NCBI GenBank assembly: GCA_004556545.1
Contig: SFGO01000072.1
Location: 1-12,661, forward strand
Length of the DNA: 12,661 nucleotides
From: Clostridiales bacterium
Lineage (GTDB): Bacteria > Bacillota > Clostridia > Christensenellales > Aristaeellaceae
Reading direction: 5' to 3'
The position numbers and the translations under genes are program-made. Shown here piece by piece: positions 1 to 5,821 of this stretch; position 1 is the first letter of the stretch; each line of letters starts with the position of its first letter. The notes beneath the pieces are model-generated. The model did no database searches and was not told where the DNA came from. It was given only the letters and a program-made list of their open reading frames with translations.

Positions 1-10
1 ATCCCCCTTC

Positions 11-37
11 ACTCCTGTCGCATTGACAGGAGTTTTT
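11..37 (+). terminator. Intrinsic terminator of an off-window gene
   Basis: A perfect 9-base inverted repeat (11-19 with 25-33) with a 5-base loop is followed at once by a run of Ts (33-37). It is a textbook Rho-independent terminator for rightward transcription. The gene it ends lies to the left of the window. Confidence 0.85.
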
Positions 38-66
38 CCGTTTGCGGCGAAATAACAGGTGTGGGC

Positions 67-96
67 TTGATAGTAAGCTCATGCTCAGCCTATAAT
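67..96 (+). promoter_or_regulatory. Sigma-A promoter of the ParB-like/GNAT gene set
   Basis: A -35 box TTGATA (67-72) and a perfect -10 box TATAAT (91-96) are separated by 18 bases. Transcription would begin near 103, leaving a leader of about 45 bases before the ATG at 148. It lies between the terminator at 11-37 and the first rightward gene, so it probably drives the three genes up to 1385. Confidence 0.75.
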
Positions 97-147
97 GGGA
101 TTTATGGAAGATATCGATATATCGGGATTTGAGTGGGGTGGACAGAG

Positions 148-546
148 ATGGAAATAGTGAAGCTAAGGCTGAGAGACCTGCAGCCCTCACAGTTTTATAT
201 TTCTGCAGGAAAGCTGAAAGCAATTGAACGCTGGCTTCACCCGGAGGATCTTTCAGGCTTTCAGCCCATCCCCGTGAAGCTGCTGGATGGCAAGCCTGTC
301 ATGACGGATGGGCACACCCGCGCTGTTGCCGCCTTAAGAGCCGGACTGACAGCAGTGCCGCTGGTCTGGGATGAGGATGACCTGGATTGGGATATGTACC
401 GTGCATGCGTGAAAGCATGTCTGGAGAAGAAGATTTTATCACCTGTGGATCTGCTGACCCGGATCATACCCGAAGAAGACTACAGGGAAAAGTGGGATGC
501 CTGGTGTGATACCATGCAGACTGAAATTGAAAAAAGCAGAAGGTGA
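148..546 (+). CDS. Small ParB/sulfiredoxin-fold protein
   Basis: This 132-residue protein resembles the ParB N-terminal (ParB/sulfiredoxin) fold as a stand-alone domain. It opens with a beta-strand/loop of the type IVKLRLRDLQPSQ, followed by PIPVKLLDGKPV and then TDGHTRAVAAL, which occupies the place of the GxRRxRA loop of ParB proteins. In that superfamily the loop binds nucleotide (CTP or ATP). There is no HTH or dimerisation domain, so it is not a chromosome-partition ParB. Similar small proteins occur in many Clostridia and are sometimes labelled histone acetyltransferase by database carry-over; nothing here supports that. I chose ATG 148 over an in-frame GTG at 133 because the GGGGTGG at about 136-142 is well placed for 148. 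It is first in a set with the GNAT gene 60 bases downstream. The biochemical role is unknown. Confidence 0.75.
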   Translation: MEIVKLRLRDLQPSQFYISAGKLKAIERWLHPEDLSGFQPIPVKLLDGKPVMTDGHTRAVAALRAGLTAVPLVWDEDDLDWDMYRACVKACLEKKILSPVDLLTRIIPEEDYREKWDAWCDTMQTEIEKSRR

Positions 547-552
547 CAAATC

Positions 553-576
553 GGGATCTGTCAACGAACAGATCCC
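553..576 (+). repeat. Intergenic hairpin between ParB-like and GNAT genes
   Basis: GGGATCTGT (553-561) pairs perfectly with ACAGATCCC (568-576) around a 6-base loop. No T-run follows directly; the nearest is TTTT at about 587-590. It is therefore a weak terminator at best and may act as an attenuator or mRNA-processing or stabilising structure between the two genes. Confidence 0.5.
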
Positions 577-606
577 TCGGGAATCATTTTCAATGGAGTG
601 ATGGAA

Positions 607-1131
607 ATGAGAATCAGCCAACTCGATTACAGCGAGTACAGGGGGAGGAAATACGCCGCTGAGATTCATTCGGATCGATACTTATCTATTGAGCCCGGGG
701 ATAACGGATTTGACATGCATTGGGTTGACTCAGAAACCGATTTGAGAATGTCGATTCAGGACAGCATACTTTCAGACTGGCTGGAAGACCCGATTGCCTA
801 TGGCGCGTTCGAAGGCGGCAGGATGGTAGGTTTTGTAGAAGGTTTTCTTGAGAAGTGGAATAACCGCTTTCGAATCACCAATATCTGTGTTTTTAATGAA
901 TCAGACCGTAAACGCGGGGCGGGAACGATGCTTCTGGACAGAATCATGGTTGATGCCGTGAACTCCGGTGCGAGGATGGCAGTGCTTGAAACACAGAGTT
1001 TCAACTTCAAGGCTGTTTCATTTTATCAGAAAAACGGGTTTGCAATCATCGGCTTTGATCGGTACGCATATTCCAACAATGGTCCCGAAGAACACAATAT
1101 GCGGATAGAGATGGGAAGAAAAATCTCGTGA
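607..1131 (+). CDS. GNAT family N-acetyltransferase
   Basis: A 174-residue GCN5-related acetyltransferase, which transfers acetyl from acetyl-CoA to an amine. The acetyl-CoA pyrophosphate-binding motif A (R/Q-x-x-G-x-G/A) is seen as RKRGAG at residues 101-106, after the conserved strand ITNICVF (90-96). The C-terminal motif B region is FYQKNGF (139-145), followed by the strand IIGFDRYAY. The overall layout recalls the streptothricin acetyltransferase (SatA) branch, including a WLEDP...AYGAFE strand and GFVEG, but the substrate cannot be assigned from sequence. GGAG at 595-598 is 8 bases from ATG 607, so I start there and not at GTG 598 or ATG 601. It follows the ParB-like gene and precedes a small unknown gene on the same strand. 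Confidence 0.9.
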   Translation: MRISQLDYSEYRGRKYAAEIHSDRYLSIEPGDNGFDMHWVDSETDLRMSIQDSILSDWLEDPIAYGAFEGGRMVGFVEGFLEKWNNRFRITNICVFNESDRKRGAGTMLLDRIMVDAVNSGARMAVLETQSFNFKAVSFYQKNGFAIIGFDRYAYSNNGPEEHNMRIEMGRKIS

Positions 1132-1184
1132 ACGATAGACCAGCAGTCAATCGCACAAATTCCAGTTTCATGAGGAGACAGTCA

Positions 1185-1385
1185 ATGAAGCAGATTACGA
1201 ACAAAGAATATGACGAATGGCAGAAATATAAAGAGGAGAAGGCAAAAGGCCATATCCTGATGCCCGACACTCTCCGTTTCATCTGTGCCGCCAATGATTA
1301 TGATCCGACGAAGATCGGTCAGCATTTCCTGGAGGTGCTGCCCAAGGTATGTCCGCCGGAAGAGGAGCATAGACTCCACCTGTAA
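1185..1385 (+). CDS. Small hypothetical protein (66 aa)
   Basis: I do not recognise a family. The 66-residue product starts MKQITNKEYDEWQKYKEEK, a charged, probably helical segment, continues through a hydrophobic stretch around TLRFICAANDYDP, and ends in an acidic, histidine-containing tail. There is no signal peptide or membrane segment. GAGGAG (1172-1177) lies 7 bases before ATG 1185, which supports this start; the frame is open back to a GTG at 1128 that overlaps the GNAT stop, but that start has no good ribosome site. The gene lies 53 bases after the GNAT gene and just before a terminator, so it is probably the last gene of the same transcript. Confidence 0.6.
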   Translation: MKQITNKEYDEWQKYKEEKAKGHILMPDTLRFICAANDYDPTKIGQHFLEVLPKVCPPEEEHRLHL

Positions 1386-1397
1386 ACCCGAGCAATT

Positions 1398-1445
1398 AAA
1401 AAAGGCATCCTGCTTCCAGAACCTTTGGTGTCAGGATGCCATTTT
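1398..1445. terminator. Bidirectional terminator between converging genes
   Basis: GGCATCCTG (1404-1412) pairs with CAGGATGCC (1432-1440) across a 19-base loop. Six As (1398-1403) precede it and ATTTT follows it, so it can end transcription from either side. It serves the rightward gene ending at 1385 and the leftward hsdM remnant, whose TGA stop lies inside the stem. Confidence 0.7.
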
Positions 1446-2165
1446 GTATTCCTGCCTTTGGGCATTTGCGTCGATTTTCAAAAATGCGTCGATTTTTGGT
1501 TTCGACTCAAAAAATGCGTCGATTTGCGTCGATTTTTTAGTTTCGTTGGTTTGTATCAAAGTTGACAGGGTTTTTTCCAGCACCGTTCCACGCTTCGGCT
1601 CGATGATGTTCACAATCATCCGCACCAGCGATTTGGGCGTGAAGAACACGCCATCATCCGAGGCGACCGCCGGCGCAAACTTGTTGAGGAAGTACTCATA
1701 GATGCGACCGATGATGTCATCCTGAATGTCATTGAGTGCGCTATTGTTGAAGATGCGCAGCAGCTCCCGCAGCAGATCGTTCTTGAAGGAGGTGTACGTC
1801 TTGGGCAGCACACCCTGCAACTGTTGACTTTGCTGCTCCACCAGCGCCATGGCATGGTTGACCTTCTCGCCGACGTTGGCATCATCCGGGAGATTCAGCA
1901 GATACTCATACCGCGCCTCCTCTGGCAGAAAGAGTGCGCTCTTCTGCTGAAAGTCGATGGCCTCCACAGGCATAACGCGCCCGTTGCGGACAGGGCGATT
2001 CTTCAGAATCTCCCCCTCCACATATCGAAAACGGCTGTACGCATAACGCAGAAAGATCAGCCCCAGCACGGGCATGCAGTACTCCTGACTCGTCAGCTTC
2101 GATTCGGCACGAAGCAAATCAGCGGACTCCCAAAGCTCCGTCTCCAGTTTGCGAAGGTTTGTCAT
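1431..2165 (-). pseudogene. hsdM: Truncated type I restriction-modification methyltransferase
   Basis: The first 196 residues are the N-terminal part of a type I N6-adenine methyltransferase (M subunit). They include the helical HsdM N-domain starting LWESADLLRAESKLTSQEY, the conserved MPVLGLIFLRYA, DIIGRIYEYFLNKFA, and FFTPKSLVRMIVNIIEPK (about 174-191). In intact HsdM this is followed by motif I (DPACGSGG), which binds S-adenosylmethionine, and later by NPPF, the catalytic site. Here the sequence turns at about base 1577 into an unrelated 48-residue tail carrying repeated IDA units and stops in a terminator stem. Intact family members are roughly 500 residues, so more than half is missing, including all catalytic motifs. 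Methylation activity is not expected. AGGAGG (2176-2181 on the other strand) is well placed for ATG 2165, which overlaps the XRE stop as ATGA. hsdS and hsdR are not present next to it. Confidence 0.8.
1467..1537. repeat. Four copies of TGCGTCGATTT
   Basis: TGCGTCGATTT starts at 1467, 1485, 1515 and 1525, within an A/T-rich stretch. Start-to-start distances are 18, 30 and 10 bases. On the leftward strand, three copies in frame encode IDA in the abnormal tail of the hsdM remnant. The stretch differs sharply in composition from the hsdM sequence next to it. Confidence 0.75.
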
Positions 2166-2383
2166 TTTGCCGGTTCCTCCTGTACAATTTCCATCATGTC
2201 GCCGACGTCCACCCTGAGCGCCCGGCAGATTTTGACCAGCACCTCCATGCTGACATAGCTGTTGTTCCCCAGCTTGGTGATGGTCGCGGGGCTCAGTCCG
2301 GCTATCTGCTGCAGATCCTTTTTCTTCATGTCCCGGTCGATCATCAGCTTGAATAGTTTCTTATAGGATACACCCGTACTCAT
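2162..2383 (-). CDS. XRE (Cro/CI-type) HTH regulator
   Basis: A 73-residue one-domain DNA-binding protein. The helix-turn-helix is seen in KKKDLQQIAGLSPATITKLGNN (about 20-41), with the following helix SMEVLVKICRALRVDVGDMMEI typical of the small XRE family. Such proteins often stand directly before type I R-M genes and repress their own promoter. Its stop overlaps the hsdM start (ATGA, 2162-2165), so the two were a translationally coupled operon. GAGAGGG lies 7 bases before ATG 2383, and a consensus promoter is just upstream. It appears intact although its partner gene is broken. Confidence 0.88.
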   Translation of the reverse strand: MSTGVSYKKLFKLMIDRDMKKKDLQQIAGLSPATITKLGNNSYVSMEVLVKICRALRVDVGDMMEIVQEEPAK

Positions 2384-2414
2384 TCGCGTTCCCTCTCTAC
2401 ATGGTGATAAATAG

Positions 2415-2443
2415 ATTATAGCGAATTTCCTTCACATATGCAA
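2415..2443 (-). promoter_or_regulatory. Sigma-A promoter of XRE-hsdM operon
   Basis: Read leftwards, -35 TTGCAT (2438-2443) and -10 TATAAT (2415-2420) are exactly 17 bases apart. The start site would be near 2408, giving a leader of about 25 bases before the XRE start codon. Autorepression by the XRE protein is likely from family behaviour, but no operator was identified with confidence. Confidence 0.75.
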
Positions 2444-2670
2444 GAGTAATATCGTCCTCATCCTACGATTCCATGTGAACGCATCAGATGTTCGTCATAT
2501 CACAACCTGACATCCCCACACCTTTTCCCCAAACGCCTCCTCCTTTCTCGCTTTGTATGAATATTCCTTCGCATACAGACACTTTGCATTTTTGACAGAG
2601 TACGGCTTGAAGGCCGCCCGTCGCGCTCCTCAGTTCAGCAAGCGCTGATCGGCTGCATTTTGCAGTTTCA
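2444..2670. other. Intergenic stretch without a recognised gene
   Basis: Between the XRE promoter and the hairpin at 2671 I see no convincing gene. A leftward open frame across 2484-2762 lacks family resemblance, has no ribosome site at its start and runs through the nadE terminator. A TTGACA at 2592-2597 has no -10 box at the right distance. The stretch may be a remnant of the lost restriction genes, but no recognisable piece remains. Confidence 0.5.
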
Positions 2671-2706
2671 CCGCTCGGAAAACCATCGTTTTCCGGGCGG
2701 TTTTTG
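2671..2706 (+). terminator. Rightward intrinsic terminator with no obvious gene
   Basis: CCGCTCGGAAAAC (2671-2683) pairs with GTTTTCCGGGCGG (2688-2700), with one G-T pair and a 4-base loop, and is followed by TTTTTG. The polarity is rightward, yet no rightward gene lies between 1385 and this point. Confidence 0.7.
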
Positions 2707-2735
2707 TATTTGTAGCATTTGAACATGTGCAGATG

Positions 2736-2770
2736 AAAAGGCCCGCGTGGTTTCAAATCCACGCGGGCCT
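2736..2770 (-). terminator. Terminator of nadE transcript
   Basis: A perfect 12-base stem (2739-2750 with 2759-2770) with an 8-base loop is followed, reading leftwards, by TTTTC. It lies about 40 bases after the nadE stop and closes the leftward gene series. Confidence 0.88.
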
Positions 2771-2810
2771 CTTGGTCAAAATAAAATTCTATGTCGCTCT
2801 GCCAGCATCC

Positions 2811-4724
2811 TTACTCCTGCCGCCAGAGCGTGCGATTCGCGTCGCTGGGCATACGCCAGTCGCCACGGGGACTCAGACTGACGGAACCCACCTTGGGGCC
2901 GTCGGGGACGCAGTTCCGCTTGAATTGCTGCTGGAAGAAACGACGCAGGAACGTCTCCAGCTGGTCGTGAATCTTTTCGGGAGCATACACGCCCTCGAAG
3001 GCTTGCTCGGCCAGCAGACGCAGCTTTTCCGGGGAAGCGCCGCTGTCCATCATGTGATAAAGGAAGAAATCATGCAGAGCGTAGTCGCCCAGAATGTCTT
3101 CCGTGCGCTGGTTCAGCTCGCCCTCGCTGACGGGCAGCAGCTCCGGGCTGATGGGCGTGTCGATAATGTCCTGACACACGTCCTTGACCTGCCCGTCAAA
3201 GAAATGGGTGCTGATATACCGCACCAGACTCTTCACCAGCGTCTTGGGCACGGAGCAGTTCACGTTGTACATGCTCATGTGGTCGCCGTTGTAGGTGCAG
3301 AAGCCCAGCGCCGCCTCGCTCAGGTCGCCGGTGCCCAGCACGATGCCGCCCACCTTGTTGGCGTAGTCCATGAGGATCTGCGTGCGCTCCCGCGCCTGAC
3401 TATTCTCGTAGGTCACGTCGTGAACGTTCTCATCCTGACCGATGTCGGCAAAGTGCTGCTTTACCGCCGGGCCGATGGCGATCTCGCTGGAGCTGACGCG
3501 CAGCTTTTCCATCAGAAGATCGGCGTTGGATTTGGTGCGCGCGCCGGTGCCCATGCCGGGCATGGTAATGGCGTGAATGCCGCTGCGGTCAAGGCCCAGC
3601 TCGTCGTAGGCTCTTGCAGCCACCAGCAGGGCCAGCGTACTGTCCAGTCCGCCGGAAACGCCCACCACCAGATGCTGGCAGTGAATGGCCGCAAGGCGGC
3701 TCATCAGGCCGGTCATCTGAATGTGGACGATCTCTTCCAGCCGTCCGTCCGCGTCCGTTCCCTGCGGCACGAAAGGCAGGGGATCCAGCCGGCGAAGCAG
3801 GGGCAGGGAGGCGTCCGAAATGGGGGAGACCCCGATCATGGCGGGCTTCCGCTTGCCTGCGGGCATTTGATGGAAGCTGCCGTTGCGCTGCCGCTGATAG
3901 CGCAGCCGCTGCACGTCAATATCCGCAATGGCTGTGCCGCCCTTCTGCTGGAAGCGCTGCCCTTCGCTGAGGGCGCGGCCGCTTTCATAAACGGCGGTGT
4001 AGCCGTCGAAGACCAGATCGCTGGTGCTTTCGCCAAAGCCCGTGCCTGCGTAGGCATAGCCCGCGTAAAGCCGCCCGGACTGCTGGCTCAGCAGCTCCCG
4101 GCGATACTGGTGCTTGCTGACCAGCGCATTGGACGCGCTGGGATTGACGATCACATCGGCTCCGTCCACCGCCAGCTGACAGCTGGGCGGAATGGGCGTC
4201 CACAGATCCTCGCAGATCTCCACCCCGAAGGTAAAGCCGCCCAGATCGAAAAGCTGATCGGGCCGCAGCAGCGCAGAGCAGCTTCCGCCGCCGGGCAGGG
4301 CGCAGGAAAGCGTTTCATCCGCTTCCGCGCCGCTGACGAACCAGCGGGTCTCATAAAATTCGTTGCCGTTGGGCAAATAGGTCTTGGGCACAAAGCCGAT
4401 CGGCCGTCCGCCGTACAGCACGGCGGCGCAGTTATACAGACGGCTGCGCACATTCACCGGCAGGCCGATCACAACCGCCATGGAGCCGTCCGTTTCCCGG
4501 GCAATGCGCAGCATGCTCTCCCAGCTGGCGGCCTGCACCAGCGGCTGCAGCAGCAGATCGCCCAGCGTATAACCGGTCAGGCACAGTTCGGGAAAAACGG
4601 CCAGCTGAACGCCCTGACGGCGCAGAGACTCCATAGCGTTTCGAATTTCCTGCTCGTTGGCCGAAACATCCCCCAGATGAACGGGCAGACTGACGGCGGC
4701 AACGCGGGCAAAGCCTTTGGGCAT
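2811..4724 (-). CDS. nadE: Glutamine-dependent NAD+ synthase
   Basis: This 637-residue enzyme makes NAD+ from nicotinic acid adenine dinucleotide, ATP and glutamine, the last step of NAD synthesis, in the cytosol. The N-terminal half is a nitrilase-type glutaminase with its catalytic triad visible: Glu46 in FPELCLTGYT, Lys114 in FVPKTYLPN and Cys171 in VEICEDLW. The C-terminal half is the synthetase with the ATP pyrophosphatase P-loop VGVSGGLDST (around 354-363), followed by TMPGMGTGARTKSNA and the GTGDLSE and NVNCSVPKTLVK segments. Length and two-domain order match the large glutamine-using NadE form, as opposed to the short ammonia-dependent one. AAGGAG lies 9 bases before ATG 4724. The NYN gene ends only 18 bases upstream, so the two are probably co-transcribed; a strong terminator follows nadE. 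Confidence 0.97.
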   Translation of the reverse strand: MPKGFARVAAVSLPVHLGDVSANEQEIRNAMESLRRQGVQLAVFPELCLTGYTLGDLLLQPLVQAASWESMLRIARETDGSMAVVIGLPVNVRSRLYNCAAVLYGGRPIGFVPKTYLPNGNEFYETRWFVSGAEADETLSCALPGGGSCSALLRPDQLFDLGGFTFGVEICEDLWTPIPPSCQLAVDGADVIVNPSASNALVSKHQYRRELLSQQSGRLYAGYAYAGTGFGESTSDLVFDGYTAVYESGRALSEGQRFQQKGGTAIADIDVQRLRYQRQRNGSFHQMPAGKRKPAMIGVSPISDASLPLLRRLDPLPFVPQGTDADGRLEEIVHIQMTGLMSRLAAIHCQHLVVGVSGGLDSTLALLVAARAYDELGLDRSGIHAITMPGMGTGARTKSNADLLMEKLRVSSSEIAIGPAVKQHFADIGQDENVHDVTYENSQARERTQILMDYANKVGGIVLGTGDLSEAALGFCTYNGDHMSMYNVNCSVPKTLVKSLVRYISTHFFDGQVKDVCQDIIDTPISPELLPVSEGELNQRTEDILGDYALHDFFLYHMMDSGASPEKLRLLAEQAFEGVYAPEKIHDQLETFLRRFFQQQFKRNCVPDGPKVGSVSLSPRGDWRMPSDANRTLWRQE

Positions 4725-4742
4725 GATGATCTCTCCTTTTGC

Positions 4743-5747
4743 TTACAGCACGTTGATGAGCATGGTTCCCTGCTCGTCCAGTTCCACGGTGAGCAGGCCG
4801 TCCTTTTCCAGCGCCTTGAGCATGTCGCTGAAGCGCTTGAAACCCAGCGCCCGCTCGGAAAAATCGGGATAGGTGGCCTGCAGATCCGCCTTGAGGATGC
4901 TGGGATTGATGCGGTCAAATCCATCCTCTTTATAGCGGTGCAGCTGCTCCTGAATGACGGCGCGCCAGTTTTCCTTGCTCAGCTGGGGCGCGGCCTCCTT
5001 GCCGCTGCTCGCAGCCACGGATACCATGACGTTGAAGTTGTCGCTGCGGATGCGCAGACTGCCAAACTGCTTGCTCAGCTTGTCCAGCACCTTGAGGAAG
5101 GTGGCGCAGCCGTAGGCCTTTTCGTTGAAATCAGGCCGCAGACGCAGCAGAATGCCCTTCAGTTCGCTGGCATAAAGCTCGTCCTTGTCGGTCTGCTCCT
5201 CCAGAATGCTGCAAAGCAGCTTGTTGAGCTCCGCCTCGTCCAGCGGTTCCTTGTCGTCAGCCGCAGCTTTTTTCTTGCCCGTTTCCTTGCGGATGCGGGG
5301 GCCTACGTTTTCCAGAAACTGGAATTCGTTGCAGGCGTTGATGAAGATGGTGCTGGCGGCCTCGCTGCGGCTGATGCCCAGCACGAATTTGCCCATGCTC
5401 TTGAGGCGGCCCACCAGCGGCGTGTAGTCGCTGTCGCCGGACACGATGCAGAAGCTGTCGATCAGCGGATTGGTGTAAGCCACTTCCAGCGCGTCGATCA
5501 CCAGCAGGATGTCCGCGTTGTTTTTTTGGCTGATGCCGTAGCGCAGGCTGGGCACCACCGTAAAGGTGTTGGAAAGAAGCACTTCTTTCAGGTCGCTGTA
5601 GCGGTCGGTGTAGCCGTATACCTTGCCCAGCAGGATATCGCCGCGAATCTTCACCTTTTCCAGCACGTTCAGCAGGGTAGAGACTTTCGCGCCGCAGTTT
5701 TCCAGGTCTACAAACAGGGCGAATTTGGAAGCGCTGATAGCACGCAC
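4743..5747 (-). CDS. NYN-domain protein with two OST-HTH/LOTUS domains
   Basis: The N-terminal 145 or so residues form a NYN (PIN-like, LabA/DUF88) nuclease domain. Acidic metal-binding residues are in place: Asp14 in FALFVDLEN, Asp79 and Asp85 in KNNADILLVIDALE, and Asp105/Asp107 in VSGDSDYTPLV. After a charged linker (about 150-170) come two OST-HTH/LOTUS-like winged-helix domains (about 170-243 and 260-334), each with the ELKGILLRLRPDFNEKAYG or LKADLQATYPDFSERALG signature and a short beta hairpin. Known relatives act on or bind RNA, so an RNA-processing or RNA-binding role is inferred; the target is unknown. The start is uncertain: GTG 5747 is only one base from AAAGGAG (5749-5755), and no other conventional start codon in this frame is better placed. 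It is the gene immediately upstream of nadE. Confidence 0.88.
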   Translation of the reverse strand: MRAISASKFALFVDLENCGAKVSTLLNVLEKVKIRGDILLGKVYGYTDRYSDLKEVLLSNTFTVVPSLRYGISQKNNADILLVIDALEVAYTNPLIDSFCIVSGDSDYTPLVGRLKSMGKFVLGISRSEAASTIFINACNEFQFLENVGPRIRKETGKKKAAADDKEPLDEAELNKLLCSILEEQTDKDELYASELKGILLRLRPDFNEKAYGCATFLKVLDKLSKQFGSLRIRSDNFNVMVSVAASSGKEAAPQLSKENWRAVIQEQLHRYKEDGFDRINPSILKADLQATYPDFSERALGFKRFSDMLKALEKDGLLTVELDEQGTMLINVL

Positions 5748-5748
5748 G

Positions 5749-5755
5749 CTCCTTT
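5749..5755 (-). promoter_or_regulatory. Ribosome binding site of the NYN gene, oddly spaced
   Basis: Read leftwards, AAAGGAG is followed by C and then the in-frame GTG. A second GTG at 5741-5743 has better spacing but is out of frame. An in-frame ATC at 5736-5738 would have a spacing of 10 bases and would start the protein at ISASKFALF. Confidence 0.5.
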
Positions 5756-5776
5756 CTGAAAAAAGAAAATGATGCA

Positions 5777-5807
5777 GCCGCCCGGCCCAAACAGCCAGCC
5801 GGACGGC
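5777..5807 (-). terminator. Possible weak terminator after the GntR gene
   Basis: GCCGCCCGGC (5777-5786) pairs with GCCGGACGGC (5798-5807) with one mismatch and an 11-base loop. Reading leftwards, a T-rich tract begins about seven bases after the stem. The delay before the T-run makes it weak, so partial read-through into the NYN and nadE genes is likely. Confidence 0.4.
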
Positions 5808-5821
5808 AAAGAGACAGTAAT

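Noticed and set aside
148..546. Chromosome-partition protein ParB or a histone acetyltransferase
   Set aside because: There is no HTH or dimerisation domain and no ParA partner, and no acetyl-CoA-binding motif is present in this protein.
1467..1537. The repeats as a CRISPR array
   Set aside because: The repeats are about 11 bases, the spacings are 10-30 bases and irregular, and no cas genes are near.
2592..2597. TTGACA as a possible rightward promoter
   Set aside because: No -10-like sequence lies 15-19 bases downstream.
2484..2762. A 92-codon leftward open frame
   Set aside because: It begins inside the nadE terminator stem region, has no ribosome site and no family resemblance.
2727..5759. 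A 1010-codon rightward open frame opposite nadE and the NYN gene
   Set aside because: It runs antisense across two well-identified genes and a terminator, has low-complexity His/Ala/Gln-rich composition and no family motifs. It results from G/C-rich third positions on the coding strand.
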